From Pseudomonas marginalis (GTDB lineage Bacteria; Pseudomonadota; Gammaproteobacteria; Pseudomonadales; Pseudomonadaceae), in the NCBI RefSeq assembly GCF_024169655.1, contig NZ_JALJWV010000001.1, positions 2,671,001 through 2,735,000 on the forward strand: a DNA stretch of 64,000 nucleotides. The letters run 5' to 3'. Positions 26,835 through 35,117 of this stretch are shown here, piece by piece (the first letter of the stretch is position 1; each line of letters opens with the position of its first letter). Both the position numbers and the translations under genes were made by a program. The notes beneath the pieces were generated by a model. It was given only the letters and a program-made list of their open reading frames with translations, was not told the origin of the DNA and made no database searches.

Positions 26835-27653
26835 TCAGTTCAAACCCAGTTTGCCGCGCAGGGTCGACAGGTCTTCAGCCAGGGTATTGACCGGGCCAAC
26901 CAAGGCTTTGCGGTCGTTTTCCTTGACCTTGTCGTAGGTCTGGAAGCCGCCGTCCGCCGTCTTGTACTTGGCCAGGACCTTATCCACGCTGGCGAAGTTC
27001 TTGTCGACCTTGGCCAGGAAGGCCTTGTCCTGTTTCTCGATCTGGCCGCGGAACAGATCGACGATTTTCTTCGCGCCGTCGATGTTGCCCTGGAAGTCAT
27101 ACAGGTCAGTGTGGCTGTAGCGGTCTTCCTCGCCGGAGATCTTGGTGGCGGCGACTTCTTCGAGCAGGGCTGCGGCGCCGCCCACGACTTTTTCCGGCGG
27201 GAAGGTCAGGCCGGCCACGCGCGTCTGCAGGTCCTTGACGTTGTTGTTCAGGCCGTCGGCCAAGGCGTCGAGGCCGTGGGTGGTGTTCTCGGCGAACAGG
27301 CTGTACTCGATGCGGTGAAAACCGGTGAAGTCATCGGCCTTCACGCCTTTTTCGTGGTCGTCGACACGCGAATCGATGGCCGCATCGAGGTCGCTGAACA
27401 GCTCGGCGATCGGCTCGATGGCCTCATAATGTACGCGGGTCGGCGCATACAGCTGCTTGGCGGTGGCCAGGTCGCCTTTTTTCACCGCGTCGGTGAACGC
27501 CTGGGTCTGGGTCGCCAGCTCAGCGATTTGCTCGGTGACGTAGATCTTGTAGTCCGACACCGGGCCTACCAGGTCCAGCGGCGCTGTGGCGGCGAAGGCC
27601 GCCAGGGGCGAGAGGGTGATTAACAACGACAGCGCGAGAGTCGACTTCTTCAT
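26835..27653 (-). CDS. efeM: EfeM-type periplasmic imelysin-domain iron-uptake protein
   Basis: A 272-residue exported protein with signal peptide (about residues 1-22, ending AAFAA). The imelysin/M75 motif HxxE is present in GFHRIEYSLFAE near residue 118, and the downstream EEDRYSHTDLYDFQGN is conserved. It equals the C-terminal half of EfeO without the cupredoxin domain, which defines EfeM. It probably binds iron or hands it to EfeU. It is the last gene of a four-gene operon and separated from efeB by only 15 bp. Its stop lies 5 bp from the convergent toxin-like gene's stop. Confidence 0.88.
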   Translation of the reverse strand: MKKSTLALSLLITLSPLAAFAATAPLDLVGPVSDYKIYVTEQIAELATQTQAFTDAVKKGDLATAKQLYAPTRVHYEAIEPIAELFSDLDAAIDSRVDDHEKGVKADDFTGFHRIEYSLFAENTTHGLDALADGLNNNVKDLQTRVAGLTFPPEKVVGGAAALLEEVAATKISGEEDRYSHTDLYDFQGNIDGAKKIVDLFRGQIEKQDKAFLAKVDKNFASVDKVLAKYKTADGGFQTYDKVKENDRKALVGPVNTLAEDLSTLRGKLGLN

Positions 27654-27668
27654 GGGACGGTTTCCGCT

Positions 27669-28973
27669 TTAAGTGTTGGCAGGAGGTTGAACGTGCGTTG
27701 CAGCAAGTAGCGTGCGCCCGATGAAATCCTTCGGTCCCGTCGCCCCCGGCAAGGTGAAGAAATACCCGCCACCGACTGGCTTGAGGTACTCCTCCAGGGG
27801 CTCACCGTTGAGCCGGGTTTGTACGCTGATAAAACCTTTCTCCAGGTCAGCCTGGTAGCAGATAAACAGCAGCCCCATGTCCAACTGACCGTTTTTGTTG
27901 ACGCCGTTGGAGTAGTTGAACGGCCGACGCAGGATCAGGTTGGCCTGGGTCTGCGGGGTGCGCGGGTTGGCCAGGCGGATATGGGCATCGAGCTTGGTCA
28001 GCTTGCCTTGCGGGTCTGTGCTGTAATCGGGGACTTGGGCTTCGTGCTGGCCACCCATGGGCGCGCCGGTGGGCTTGACGCGGCCGATGATGCTTTGCTG
28101 TTCCTGCAGCGGTGTGCGGTCCCAACGCTCGACAAAATTGCGAATGATCCGCACCGCCTGGTAGCTGCCATTGGCGGCCCAGGCCGGCTCGTCGCTGCCG
28201 GGCTGCACCCAGACAATCTGGTCCATGGTCTTGGCGTCGTTGGAATTCGGGTTGGCCGAGCCGTCACGAAAGCCCAGGAAGTTGCGCGCACTCTGCGCAG
28301 GCTCGCCGGGGCGGGCGGGCGCCTGCGGCGGCACGCTGCCTTCCTGCTTCCAGCGCACCAGCAGCAGGTCGGGCAGGTTCTTCACGATGTCGCGCAGGGC
28401 GTGGATATTGGTGTCCGGGGTGTTGGAGCAAAATTGCAGGCTCAGGTCGCCGTGGCACTGCGCCGCTTCCAAGGCATCGTTGGGGAAACCGAGCATGCGG
28501 ATCAGGCGCTTGGGTTTGGCGGCGCTGAGACCGAAACGCTCATCGAACAGCGATTCGCCGACCGATACAGTGATGGTCAGGTTATCCGGCGTGACCACCG
28601 GGCCGAGGATGCCCGAATCGGTGGGCGGCAGTTTCGGGTCGACCTGCGGCACGCTGCCGCCCGTCATCAGGAAGCTGATGCGTTCGTTGAGGGTGCGGAA
28701 CAACCGCTCCAAGTCCTCGCGATCACTGGCCAGGACATCAAAGGCCACCAGCATGCCGCAGGCCGGACGCGGGGTGACGATGCCGCTTTGGTGCTTGCCG
28801 AAAAAATCGTGATGGTCCTGGGTTTTGTCGCTACGCGGGGCGGTGGTCACTTGCTCGGCGGCAGCGGCCATGGCCGGGCAGCTCAAGGTGCTGCCGGCAA
28901 TCGCGGCGCCGGTGGCGGCCATGCCCAGCAGGACGCGGCGGCGTTGAAGGTCTAACGGGTGTGAATCACTCAT
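27669..28973 (-). CDS. efeB: EfeB deferrochelatase/peroxidase (DyP type)
   Basis: A 434-residue haem peroxidase exported by the Tat system. The Tat signal reads QRRRVLLGMAATGAAIAG at about residues 10-27. The DyP hallmark GFRDGSANP (GxxDG) lies near the middle, and HIRLANPRTP carries the conserved Arg region near the haem. EfeB oxidises ferrous iron or removes iron from haem in the periplasm for EfeUO uptake. Length matches the family. It lies between efeO and efeM with 14-15 bp gaps, so all are co-transcribed. Confidence 0.93.
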   Translation of the reverse strand: MSDSHPLDLQRRRVLLGMAATGAAIAGSTLSCPAMAAAAEQVTTAPRSDKTQDHHDFFGKHQSGIVTPRPACGMLVAFDVLASDREDLERLFRTLNERISFLMTGGSVPQVDPKLPPTDSGILGPVVTPDNLTITVSVGESLFDERFGLSAAKPKRLIRMLGFPNDALEAAQCHGDLSLQFCSNTPDTNIHALRDIVKNLPDLLLVRWKQEGSVPPQAPARPGEPAQSARNFLGFRDGSANPNSNDAKTMDQIVWVQPGSDEPAWAANGSYQAVRIIRNFVERWDRTPLQEQQSIIGRVKPTGAPMGGQHEAQVPDYSTDPQGKLTKLDAHIRLANPRTPQTQANLILRRPFNYSNGVNKNGQLDMGLLFICYQADLEKGFISVQTRLNGEPLEEYLKPVGGGYFFTLPGATGPKDFIGRTLLAATHVQPPANT

Positions 28974-28987
28974 GTGTGCGCTCGTCT

Positions 28988-30190
28988 TTACTGCAGGCCG
29001 GAGAGGCCAAGGGCGGGGTCGATTCCATCGAGTGCAGCGGCCAGTGCCTTGGCCTTGTCGGCGATCTGCTGGCGCTGATCGGCGGTAACGCTGTCGTAGC
29101 GGCTGAATTGGCCGTCGACTTTCAAACCATTGAGCTGCGTCTCGAACGCTGCAAGGGCCGTGTCGATGTTCGGCAACAGGTCGGCGGCGGACTTGCTCAG
29201 CAGCGGACGCATCAGGTCCACGACCTTGCGCGCAGCGTCCAGGTTGGCGGCGAAACCGTTCAGGTCGATATGGCTGTAGCGTTCTTCTTCACCACTGGCG
29301 GCGCGCACGTCGGCCAGGCTGTTGAGGTTGCGCACCACGATGCTCACCAGTTGCTCCGGTGGCAGCGACTGCGCCAGCAACTGCTGCTTGAGATTGCTGA
29401 CGTCGTTCACCAGGCGCTGCGCCAGCGGGGCCAGGCCATCGAGGCTGCGTTGCTGGAACAGGCTGTATTCGAGGCGGTGGAAGCCGCTGAAGGCTGGGTC
29501 CTGCTCACGCTTTTCGAAATAATCGGCGCGGGCGTTGATCGCGTTATCCAGTTCCGCCAGGCGTTGCGACGCTGCGGCGAGACGCTGGTAAGCCTCGCGG
29601 GCCGGCACGTACAGCGCCTGGGCCTGGGCCAGATCACCGGCGTCGATCGCTTGCTGCAAGGCGGTCACGGCCTTGATCAGTGCGCTGGCCTGGCTGCTCA
29701 GGTACACGCGAAATTCCGACAGCGGACCGATAAACGCCACCATCGACGGCTTGGCCTTGGCTTGGGCATCGGATTCAGCCGTGGGTGTCACATGCAGGGT
29801 GCCGCGCGGGTTGCTTAACAGGCCGCAGGTGATTGCATAGTCGCCGGGCAACAGCTTGGCATTGATCACCTGGCTCAGGCCCGGCGCGATGTTTTCGCGC
29901 TCTTCGAGCACCAGCACGCCGTCGAGGATTTCCCATTCCACCGCGCGCTCGGAGCGGTTGATGATGCGAAAGCTCGCGCGCCCGGCTGGAACGCTCAGCA
30001 CGTTGGGTTCGCAGGCGTGGCCATGAATGGTCACAACGATTTCATCGTGATGGGTCTGGCGCTTGGCTGCGGCCATCTGCGAGGCGTAGTAGAACAGGCC
30101 ACCGGCGGCGATCATCACGACCACCGAGCCGGCCACCGCCCAACGCAAGGCGCGGGGCGGCGAGGCCGGTTGAGGAGTTGGGTTGGACAA
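28988..30190 (-). CDS. efeO: EfeO iron-uptake protein with cupredoxin and imelysin domains
   Basis: A 400-residue periplasmic protein anchored by an N-terminal membrane helix (about residues 14-36). Residues 50-130 form a cupredoxin-like domain with HGHACEPNVLSVPAG and the copper/iron-type ligand segment YAITCGLLSNPRG. Residues 150-400 form the imelysin M75 domain with the HxxE motif in FHRLEYSLFQQ and EEERYSHIDLNGFAAN. EfeO binds iron and works with EfeU and EfeB. It lies 10 bp after efeU. The uncleaved anchor is inferred from the charge pattern; a cleavable signal is possible. Confidence 0.92.
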   Translation of the reverse strand: MSNPTPQPASPPRALRWAVAGSVVVMIAAGGLFYYASQMAAAKRQTHHDEIVVTIHGHACEPNVLSVPAGRASFRIINRSERAVEWEILDGVLVLEERENIAPGLSQVINAKLLPGDYAITCGLLSNPRGTLHVTPTAESDAQAKAKPSMVAFIGPLSEFRVYLSSQASALIKAVTALQQAIDAGDLAQAQALYVPAREAYQRLAAASQRLAELDNAINARADYFEKREQDPAFSGFHRLEYSLFQQRSLDGLAPLAQRLVNDVSNLKQQLLAQSLPPEQLVSIVVRNLNSLADVRAASGEEERYSHIDLNGFAANLDAARKVVDLMRPLLSKSAADLLPNIDTALAAFETQLNGLKVDGQFSRYDSVTADQRQQIADKAKALAAALDGIDPALGLSGLQ

Positions 30191-30200
30191 GAGACAGTCC

Positions 30201-31046
30201 TTACGGGTGAGAAACGGAAGAGGGCGCGGCCACCGGCTTGGCGGGCGCTGCGGGCAGGAAGAACATCACCAGGGCCACCACCAGGTAGATCAGGTAGGCA
30301 CCCAGGGCGCTGACGGTCGGCGCGTCCTGATAGCCGAACATCCCGGCCAGCACCGAACCTACCGGGCCGTCCATCGGCAACGTGGCGCTGACATCGAACA
30401 GCACGCTTTGCAGGTGGTTCCACACGCCGGCTTCGTGCAGGGCCTGCACGGAATTGGCGAGGATGCCGGCGGCCACCACCAGGATGAACAGGCCGGTCCA
30501 GCGGAAAAACGCGCCGAGGTTCAGGCGCATGCTGCCGCTGTAGATCAGGAACCCGACGATGATTGCCAGCACCAGGCCGAGCAGGGCACCCAGCGGGGCG
30601 CCGGGGCCTTCACTCTGCTGGAACACCGCCAACAGGAAGAACACGGTTTCCAGGCCTTCGCGGGCCACGGCGAAAAACACCATCAGGATCAGTGCGGCGA
30701 CCTGATGCCGCGAGCCGGCCAGGGCATGGTCGAGGGATTCGTGCAGTGAATGCTTGATCGACCGCGCGACCTTGCGCATCCAGAACACCATGGAACTGAG
30801 AATGCCCACGGCGACCAGGCCGACCACGCCTTCAAACAATTCCTGCTGTTTTTGCGGGAATTCGGCACTCATCAGTTCCAGGCCGCCGCCGACCAACAGG
30901 GCCAGGGCGGCGGCAAGGAAGACACCGATCCACACGGCAGGCATCCACTGGCCACGGCCGGTTTGTTGCAAGTAACTGGCAATGATGCCAACGATCAGTG
31001 CGGCTTCAATGCCTTCGCGCAACATAATGAGAAAGGGAACAAGCAT
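30201..31046 (-). CDS. efeU: EfeU FTR1-family iron permease
   Basis: A 281-residue polytopic permease of the FTR1/OFeT family. Two REGxE iron-translocation motifs are intact: REGIEAALIVG at residues 10-20 and REGLETVFFL in the fourth helix region. About seven membrane helices are seen. It imports iron delivered by EfeO and EfeB. It is the first gene of the efeUOBM operon, whose leader carries a Fur box about 40 bp upstream. Confidence 0.94.
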   Translation of the reverse strand: MLVPFLIMLREGIEAALIVGIIASYLQQTGRGQWMPAVWIGVFLAAALALLVGGGLELMSAEFPQKQQELFEGVVGLVAVGILSSMVFWMRKVARSIKHSLHESLDHALAGSRHQVAALILMVFFAVAREGLETVFFLLAVFQQSEGPGAPLGALLGLVLAIIVGFLIYSGSMRLNLGAFFRWTGLFILVVAAGILANSVQALHEAGVWNHLQSVLFDVSATLPMDGPVGSVLAGMFGYQDAPTVSALGAYLIYLVVALVMFFLPAAPAKPVAAPSSVSHP

Positions 31047-31086
31047 TCGGCACCGAAGGGTAACTAGACAGGAAGCGAATTTGTAA

Positions 31087-31105
31087 CATAATGATACTCA
31101 TTGCT
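31087..31105. promoter_or_regulatory. Fur box of the efe operon
   Basis: CATAATGATACTCATTGCT agrees with the 19-bp Fur consensus GATAATGATAATCATTATC at 14 positions by my count. It sits between efeU and the divergent AraC-type gene and implies iron repression of the efe operon. Confidence 0.75.
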
Positions 31106-31213
31106 AAACAAGAAACATTAGCCTTTGCTGAACGGCGGCTGAACGGTGGTGGCAAAGCTCAAGCGCCCTTATGATGCACGCCACCTTTTGTGCCGTTGGA
31201 TTGCCCTACAGCC

Positions 31214-32236
31214 ATGTCGGAAAAAGACACCATCTCCATCCATCTCGTGCGCGAAGCGCTGTTGCAGAGCTGCGCGCCAGGGGCGGCGACCATTGAGGCG
31301 TTGAGCAAGGTGGGCATTGCTCCCGAGCTGCTGCTGCAGCCCGGCGCACGTGTCTCGGCCACGACCTACGCGCGGCTGTGGCGCTTGTTGGCGCGGCGCC
31401 TGGACGATGAGTTTTTTGGCATGGACCCGCGCCCGCTCAAGTCTGGCAGCCTGGCGTTTCTGTGTCGGGTGGCCATGGCCCAACCGACGGTGGCGGCCGG
31501 GCTGGAAACCGGTTTGGCGTTCCTGTCATTGATGTTCGAGCATCTGCCTGCCCAACTGGTGCGCCAGCAAAGCCTGGCAGAAATCGTGCTGCTCGAAACC
31601 GAGCCCGATCCGCGCCGAGCGTTCAGCTATTTCACTTACTGGATGATCGTCCACGGCGTTGCCTGTTGGCTGGCGGGACGGCGTATACCGATCCTGGCCA
31701 TCGAACTGCGCTGCCCACAGCCGGATTTTTGTGACGATTACCGGGTGATGTTCTCCGACAACCTGCGTTTTGACCGGCCGCGCACCCGCATGATTTTCTC
31801 CGCCGATTGCCTCGATCTACCGATCAAGCGCAGTGCCGAAGAACTCAAGCGTTTCCTGGGGCATGCGCCGGCCAACATCCTGGTCAAATACCGCGACCCC
31901 GACAGCCTGGCCACGCGCATCAAGCACGACCTGCGCCAGATGCCGCCCGACACCTGGCCGGAAACCGACGGCCTGGCCGCCCGCCTGTGCATCTCCGCCT
32001 CGACCCTGCGCCGCCGCCTGGCGGAAGAGGGGCAAACGTATCAGGGGCTCAAGGACAGCGTGCGCAAAGAGTTGGCGATTGTCTGGCTGGCCGAACCGCA
32101 GATCAGCTTTGCCGAAATCGCTACGCGACTGGGATTTGCCGATGCCAGTTCGTTTTATAAGGCGTTTCGTAAATGGGTCGGGTCGAATCCGGGGCATTAT
32201 CGTAGTTTGATTTTGAACGAGACAAATCGCCTGTGA
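31214..32236 (+). CDS. AraC-family regulator of the OruR/arabinose-binding-domain type
   Basis: A 340-residue regulator. Start ATG 31214 gives MSEKDTISIHLVREALLQSC. The first two thirds form the Arabinose_bd-type domain (LLARRLDDEFFGMDPRPLKS, and FSYFTYWMIVHGVACWLAG). The C-terminal hundred residues hold two helix-turn-helices: LAARLCISASTLRRRLAEEG and EIATRLGFADASSFYKAFRK. This architecture matches OruR/ArgR-like activators of catabolic genes. It diverges from efeU across a Fur box, but control of efe is not implied. The target is unknown. Confidence 0.87.
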   Translation: MSEKDTISIHLVREALLQSCAPGAATIEALSKVGIAPELLLQPGARVSATTYARLWRLLARRLDDEFFGMDPRPLKSGSLAFLCRVAMAQPTVAAGLETGLAFLSLMFEHLPAQLVRQQSLAEIVLLETEPDPRRAFSYFTYWMIVHGVACWLAGRRIPILAIELRCPQPDFCDDYRVMFSDNLRFDRPRTRMIFSADCLDLPIKRSAEELKRFLGHAPANILVKYRDPDSLATRIKHDLRQMPPDTWPETDGLAARLCISASTLRRRLAEEGQTYQGLKDSVRKELAIVWLAEPQISFAEIATRLGFADASSFYKAFRKWVGSNPGHYRSLILNETNRL

Positions 32237-32267
32237 TGGAGTGGGTGTACGGGATAAAGAGCCAAAC

Positions 32268-32795
32268 TCAGGCACGCTCCTCTATCGAGAGATCGCTGCG
32301 GGAAGAATTAACAAAAAATGCCAGTGCATTGATTGCATGATTGGCTGCGAACATGCCTTGAACATATTCGGGGATGCCTTGTGACCGCTTCACGTTGGGA
32401 TGGCTTTCAAGAAACGAAAGGTAATCTTCCAGCTTTTCGTTAAATAAGGCGATTGCATTGTATTTTACGTCAGTTTCAGCTTGCTGGCCGTTGGCATCAA
32501 AAGCATCCAGGCCAGATATGAACATATGAAACGCCTCGCCATCAATTACGTCGTTTTCATAAAGCCGTCTGCCGACTTTTTTTAGTTCGTTGGTGGTGAT
32601 CGATGTCATGTCGTAGTCTTTCAAAAATGTTTTCAGATCATCAATCGACTCTTGTTTTCGAAGCTTCAACGTGTCCGAAGCTTTTGACTCTTCCGTTATC
32701 GTGAATTTATTGACAACCTGTTCCGGGTTCTTTATCTGGAACGGGTTAGACGCTTTGGTGTACCTCATTTGTTCCGCAGTCAATAAAACGGCCAT
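32268..32795 (-). CDS. AT-rich orphan gene of unknown function
   Basis: A 175-residue acidic, soluble, mostly helical protein. Start 32795 (MAVLLTAEQMRYTKASNPFQ) has a strong GGAGGA; the upstream ATG at 32810 lies within that site. I recognise no domain. The codon use and base composition are clearly more AT-rich than the surrounding core genes, suggesting transfer. It is convergent with the AraC-type gene and sits at the left edge of the toxin/immunity islet, outside the first copy of the islet repeat. A role as an effector or partner of that islet is possible but not supported by sequence. Confidence 0.6.
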   Translation of the reverse strand: MAVLLTAEQMRYTKASNPFQIKNPEQVVNKFTITEESKASDTLKLRKQESIDDLKTFLKDYDMTSITTNELKKVGRRLYENDVIDGEAFHMFISGLDAFDANGQQAETDVKYNAIALFNEKLEDYLSFLESHPNVKRSQGIPEYVQGMFAANHAINALAFFVNSSRSDLSIEERA

Positions 32796-32857
32796 AGTGA
32801 AATCCTCCATTAGTCGAAACGTACACTTTTATATCGGGCCACTCGTGTACCTACTTT

Positions 32858-32940
32858 AAAAAAGTGCCGTGACCGAAAGGGCCGTGGGGCAAAAAACTGG
32901 CTGGCTGCGACCAGCCAAAGAAACTTTTTACATCATCTGG
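32858..32940 (+). repeat. Islet repeat copy A (terminator-like)
   Basis: This segment runs from a degenerate stem (GTGCCGTGACC...GGGCCGTGGGGC) through CTGGCTGGCTGCGACCAGCC to TTTTTACATCATCTGG. It aligns along its length with copies at 34562 and 35118. The copy at 35118 is the native 3' end of the efflux operon. No gene-end lies here that would need a terminator. Confidence 0.75.
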
Positions 32941-33164
32941 TGCTGGTGACGCTTCGCATCAGTTGCGTTACCGCAGTCATATTATTTAACGAAATTAGTC
33001 CATTGGAATAGCTGTTAGGAAGTGTCTGACAGCTATTGGTAGGCGAGAGGAAGTCCATTTCCCAAATTGAACGACGATGCGCGAATTCACCGGGTAAATC
33101 CGCGACAGCGCTTGGGCCTTTGATTAGATTGCGACGTCATCTTCATGCAATAAGGAATGCACGT

Positions 33165-33227
33165 ATGGCAAGCAATACGCCCACATCAACCGGCTCCCTT
33201 CGCCCACTGCTGCTGAGAGGTTTTTAA
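33165..33227 (+). CDS. 20-residue peptide coupled to the toxin gene
   Basis: An ATG at 33165 has AAGGAA eight bases upstream and opens a 20-codon frame rich in Ser, Thr, Pro and Leu (MASNTPTSTGSLRPLLL...). Its TAA shares one base with the toxin ATG (TAATG), so ribosomes would pass directly into the toxin gene, whose own site AGAGG lies inside the peptide gene. It may be a real leader peptide or the truncated end of a lost upstream gene. There is no known homologue that I recall. Confidence 0.45.
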   Translation: MASNTPTSTGSLRPLLLRGF

Positions 33228-34174
33228 TGTCTCAGCCCTATGCGTTCATCAATGATTGGCAACAAACCTCAGTTGAACTCAAGGCAAGATTGCGCTTGAG
33301 CCAGCACGCCGAAGCCAAGTTCGACATGCTCAATACCCATATCCGAAACGTCGTGGTACTGCCGGGGCAGTTGGTCATCATCGGTGATGACTCCACGGCG
33401 TTGTGCAAGCCGGAAGAGCATCTGCTGATGCAATCCGCCTGGCGTATACGCCACAGCGTGATGGCCGAAGGGGGAGATGCCTTTGCCTTGCAAAACTATG
33501 ACCTGCTGCAGAAACTGCTGGGCTACACCTCGCTTGGGGTCGGTACGGCGGGGGACGCTTGGAATCGCCACTTGAAGGCGATCGTCAAAACCCTGGAAGA
33601 AATCGATGCCCTGCATAAACAGGCGTTGCGCCGAGGCGGTGGCGCAGCGCGGGATGAGTTTTTGGCGCGTCGCCAAACGCTGTTCGCCAAACTGGAAGCA
33701 CAACTGCGCGGGTTCGCCCGTTACGGCACGGGTTTGCGGAATGAAGGTTCGATCAAGAAAATGCTCGGTATTTCCACCAAGAGTTATCTGCATACCGGGG
33801 AGATCAGTCGATATGCCGAGAGGATTGCGCGTATTTCCAGGGTGGCGAAAGTGCTCAAGGCTGGGACGCCGTTGGGGATTGCTTTGAGCGCTGCGTCCAC
33901 TGCGCTGGAAATTAAGGAAGCCTGTTCCACGGGGAGGGAAGAGCAGTGCAGGAAGGCGAAATATGTGGAAGTGAGCAAGCTAGGAGGAGGGATTTTGGGA
34001 GGAGTGGCAGGTGGGGCTCTGGCGACAGCATTATGTGTCGTCGTACTGGTCCCTACAACTGGGCCTGTATCATTGAGTTGCCTGTTGATCGCGGGTGGGA
34101 CCTTAGGCGCGGTTGGGGGCGTTCATGGGAGTGAGTTCGGTGAGTACGTAGGGGAGAAGATTTATGAATATTGA
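33227..34174 (+). CDS. Putative pore-forming toxin/effector
   Basis: A 315-residue protein without a signal peptide. Residues about 38-52 (RNVVVLPGQLVIIGD) resemble a LysM-like start. A helical, charged middle (about 100-190) is followed by hydrophobic segments: LKAGTPLGIALSAASTALE near 207-225 and a long glycine-zipper stretch from about 250 to 300 (GGGILGGVAGGALATALCVV, then LLIAGGTLGAVGG). Glycine-zipper C-termini mark membrane-inserting antibacterial effectors such as Tse4-like type VI proteins. The stop overlaps the start of a small membrane protein by 11 bp, the usual toxin-immunity coupling. No secretion genes are nearby, so the delivery route is unknown. The toxin call is inference from architecture. 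Confidence 0.55.
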   Translation: MSQPYAFINDWQQTSVELKARLRLSQHAEAKFDMLNTHIRNVVVLPGQLVIIGDDSTALCKPEEHLLMQSAWRIRHSVMAEGGDAFALQNYDLLQKLLGYTSLGVGTAGDAWNRHLKAIVKTLEEIDALHKQALRRGGGAARDEFLARRQTLFAKLEAQLRGFARYGTGLRNEGSIKKMLGISTKSYLHTGEISRYAERIARISRVAKVLKAGTPLGIALSAASTALEIKEACSTGREEQCRKAKYVEVSKLGGGILGGVAGGALATALCVVVLVPTTGPVSLSCLLIAGGTLGAVGGVHGSEFGEYVGEKIYEY

Positions 34175-34553
34175 CTACTGGCTCAATCTTCCTATTAAGT
34201 TTTGGTTTAGTGCGAGCATTCTGTTTGTTGCCCTTAGCATCAATGTAGTCGGCATTTTTCTGATGTATCGACGATTGGATGAAATGGAGGAGCGTTTAAA
34301 CAAATGCAGTCTTATCATTTTTCACAAACAGTTTTGGGGCAATTCTGCGCGAGGAAGGATGGTTCGACTGTGTGCCGTCACTGCGGCGGTTGCGATGCCG
34401 GGGTGGAACATAAAGCGCGGTGTAGTGGATCGACAGCAAGTTCAGGATTTTCCTCGCGGTCTCAAGCGCTTGTTTCAGGGAACCCTGCTTGTTGGAGTGC
34501 TTTTTTTAATTAGCGCCACCGCTGACATCTTGTATAAGTGGCTATATCAGTAA
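34164..34553 (+). CDS. Small membrane protein 1, candidate immunity protein
   Basis: A 129-residue inner-membrane protein. Helix one covers about residues 12-35 (KFWFSASILFVALSINVVGI); a second hydrophobic segment near 69-80 and a C-terminal helix near 102-125 follow. The start lies within the toxin 3' end (ATGAATATTGA). A near-copy lies 556 bp downstream, identical at about three quarters of positions, with changes concentrated at residues 51-54 and in the C-terminal helix. Membrane immunity proteins typically guard against pore-forming toxins, which fits the glycine-zipper partner. No known family was recognised. Confidence 0.55.
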   Translation: MNIDYWLNLPIKFWFSASILFVALSINVVGIFLMYRRLDEMEERLNKCSLIIFHKQFWGNSARGRMVRLCAVTAAVAMPGWNIKRGVVDRQQVQDFPRGLKRLFQGTLLVGVLFLISATADILYKWLYQ

Positions 34554-34561
34554 CTGTGTCC

Positions 34562-34641
34562 AAAAAACCGTGACCAAACGGACCACGCGGCTAACCATTG
34601 GCTGGGTGCGACCAACCAAAGGAACTCTTTACATCATTTGG
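34562..34641 (+). repeat. Islet repeat copy B
   Basis: AAAAAACCGTGACCAAACGG at the start and GGCTGGGTGCGACCAACC in the middle match copy C almost base for base. The segment follows the first immunity-like gene by eight bases and leads straight into the remnant of a second toxin tail. Confidence 0.8.
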
Positions 34642-34730
34642 CACTGGCGGGGGGAGCCGCAGGCACGGTTGGGGGCGTTTATGGGAGTGAACTCGGTGAG
34701 TACGTAGGACGGAAAATTTATGAATATTGA
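34638..34730 (+). pseudogene. Remnant of a second toxin C-terminus
   Basis: Thirty codons in frame, without a start, match the last thirty residues of the upstream toxin at 22 positions by my count, including VGG-x-x-GSE-x-GEYVG and the ending KIYEY. The stop overlaps the second immunity-like gene exactly as in the intact copy. It shows that a toxin-immunity unit was duplicated or imported and the toxin deleted. Confidence 0.85.
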
Positions 34731-35109
34731 CTACTGGCTCAATCTTCCTCTTAAGTTCTGGTTTAGTGTGAGCGTTCTGTTTGTAGTCCTTAGCATCAAT
34801 GTAGTCGGCATTTTCCTGATGTATCGACGATTGGATGAAATGGAGGATCGTTTAAATAAATGCAGCCTTGTCACTTCTAACAAACAGTTCTGGGGCGATT
34901 CGATACGAGGAAGAATGATTCGGCTGTGTGCCGTCACCTCAGCGGTTGTTATGCCGTGGTGGAACATAAAGCGCGGTACTGTGGATCGGCAGCAAGTTCA
35001 GGATTTTCCTCGCGGTCTCAAGCGCTTGCTTCAGGGAAAGATCCTTGGGGAAGTACTTTTTATGACGTTCGCCATATCCAACATATTTTATAAATGGCTA
35101 ACACGCTGA
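34720..35109 (+). CDS. Small membrane protein 2, candidate orphan immunity protein
   Basis: A 129-residue paralogue of the protein encoded at 34164. The first 50 residues are nearly identical; differences cluster at residues 51-54 (IIFH against VTSN) and in the last 25 residues. Three hydrophobic segments are retained, so it should still fold in the membrane. Its toxin partner survives only as a 30-codon tail. Orphan immunity genes of this kind protect against toxins made by other strains, which is the likely reason for retention. It ends 9 bp before repeat copy C. Confidence 0.55.
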   Translation: MNIDYWLNLPLKFWFSVSVLFVVLSINVVGIFLMYRRLDEMEDRLNKCSLVTSNKQFWGDSIRGRMIRLCAVTSAVVMPWWNIKRGTVDRQQVQDFPRGLKRLLQGKILGEVLFMTFAISNIFYKWLTR

Positions 35110-35117
35110 TCAGCGAC

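Noticed and set aside
31087..31105. Fur control of the divergent AraC-type gene
   Set aside because: The box could affect both promoters, but nothing in the AraC-type protein or its leader indicates iron control.
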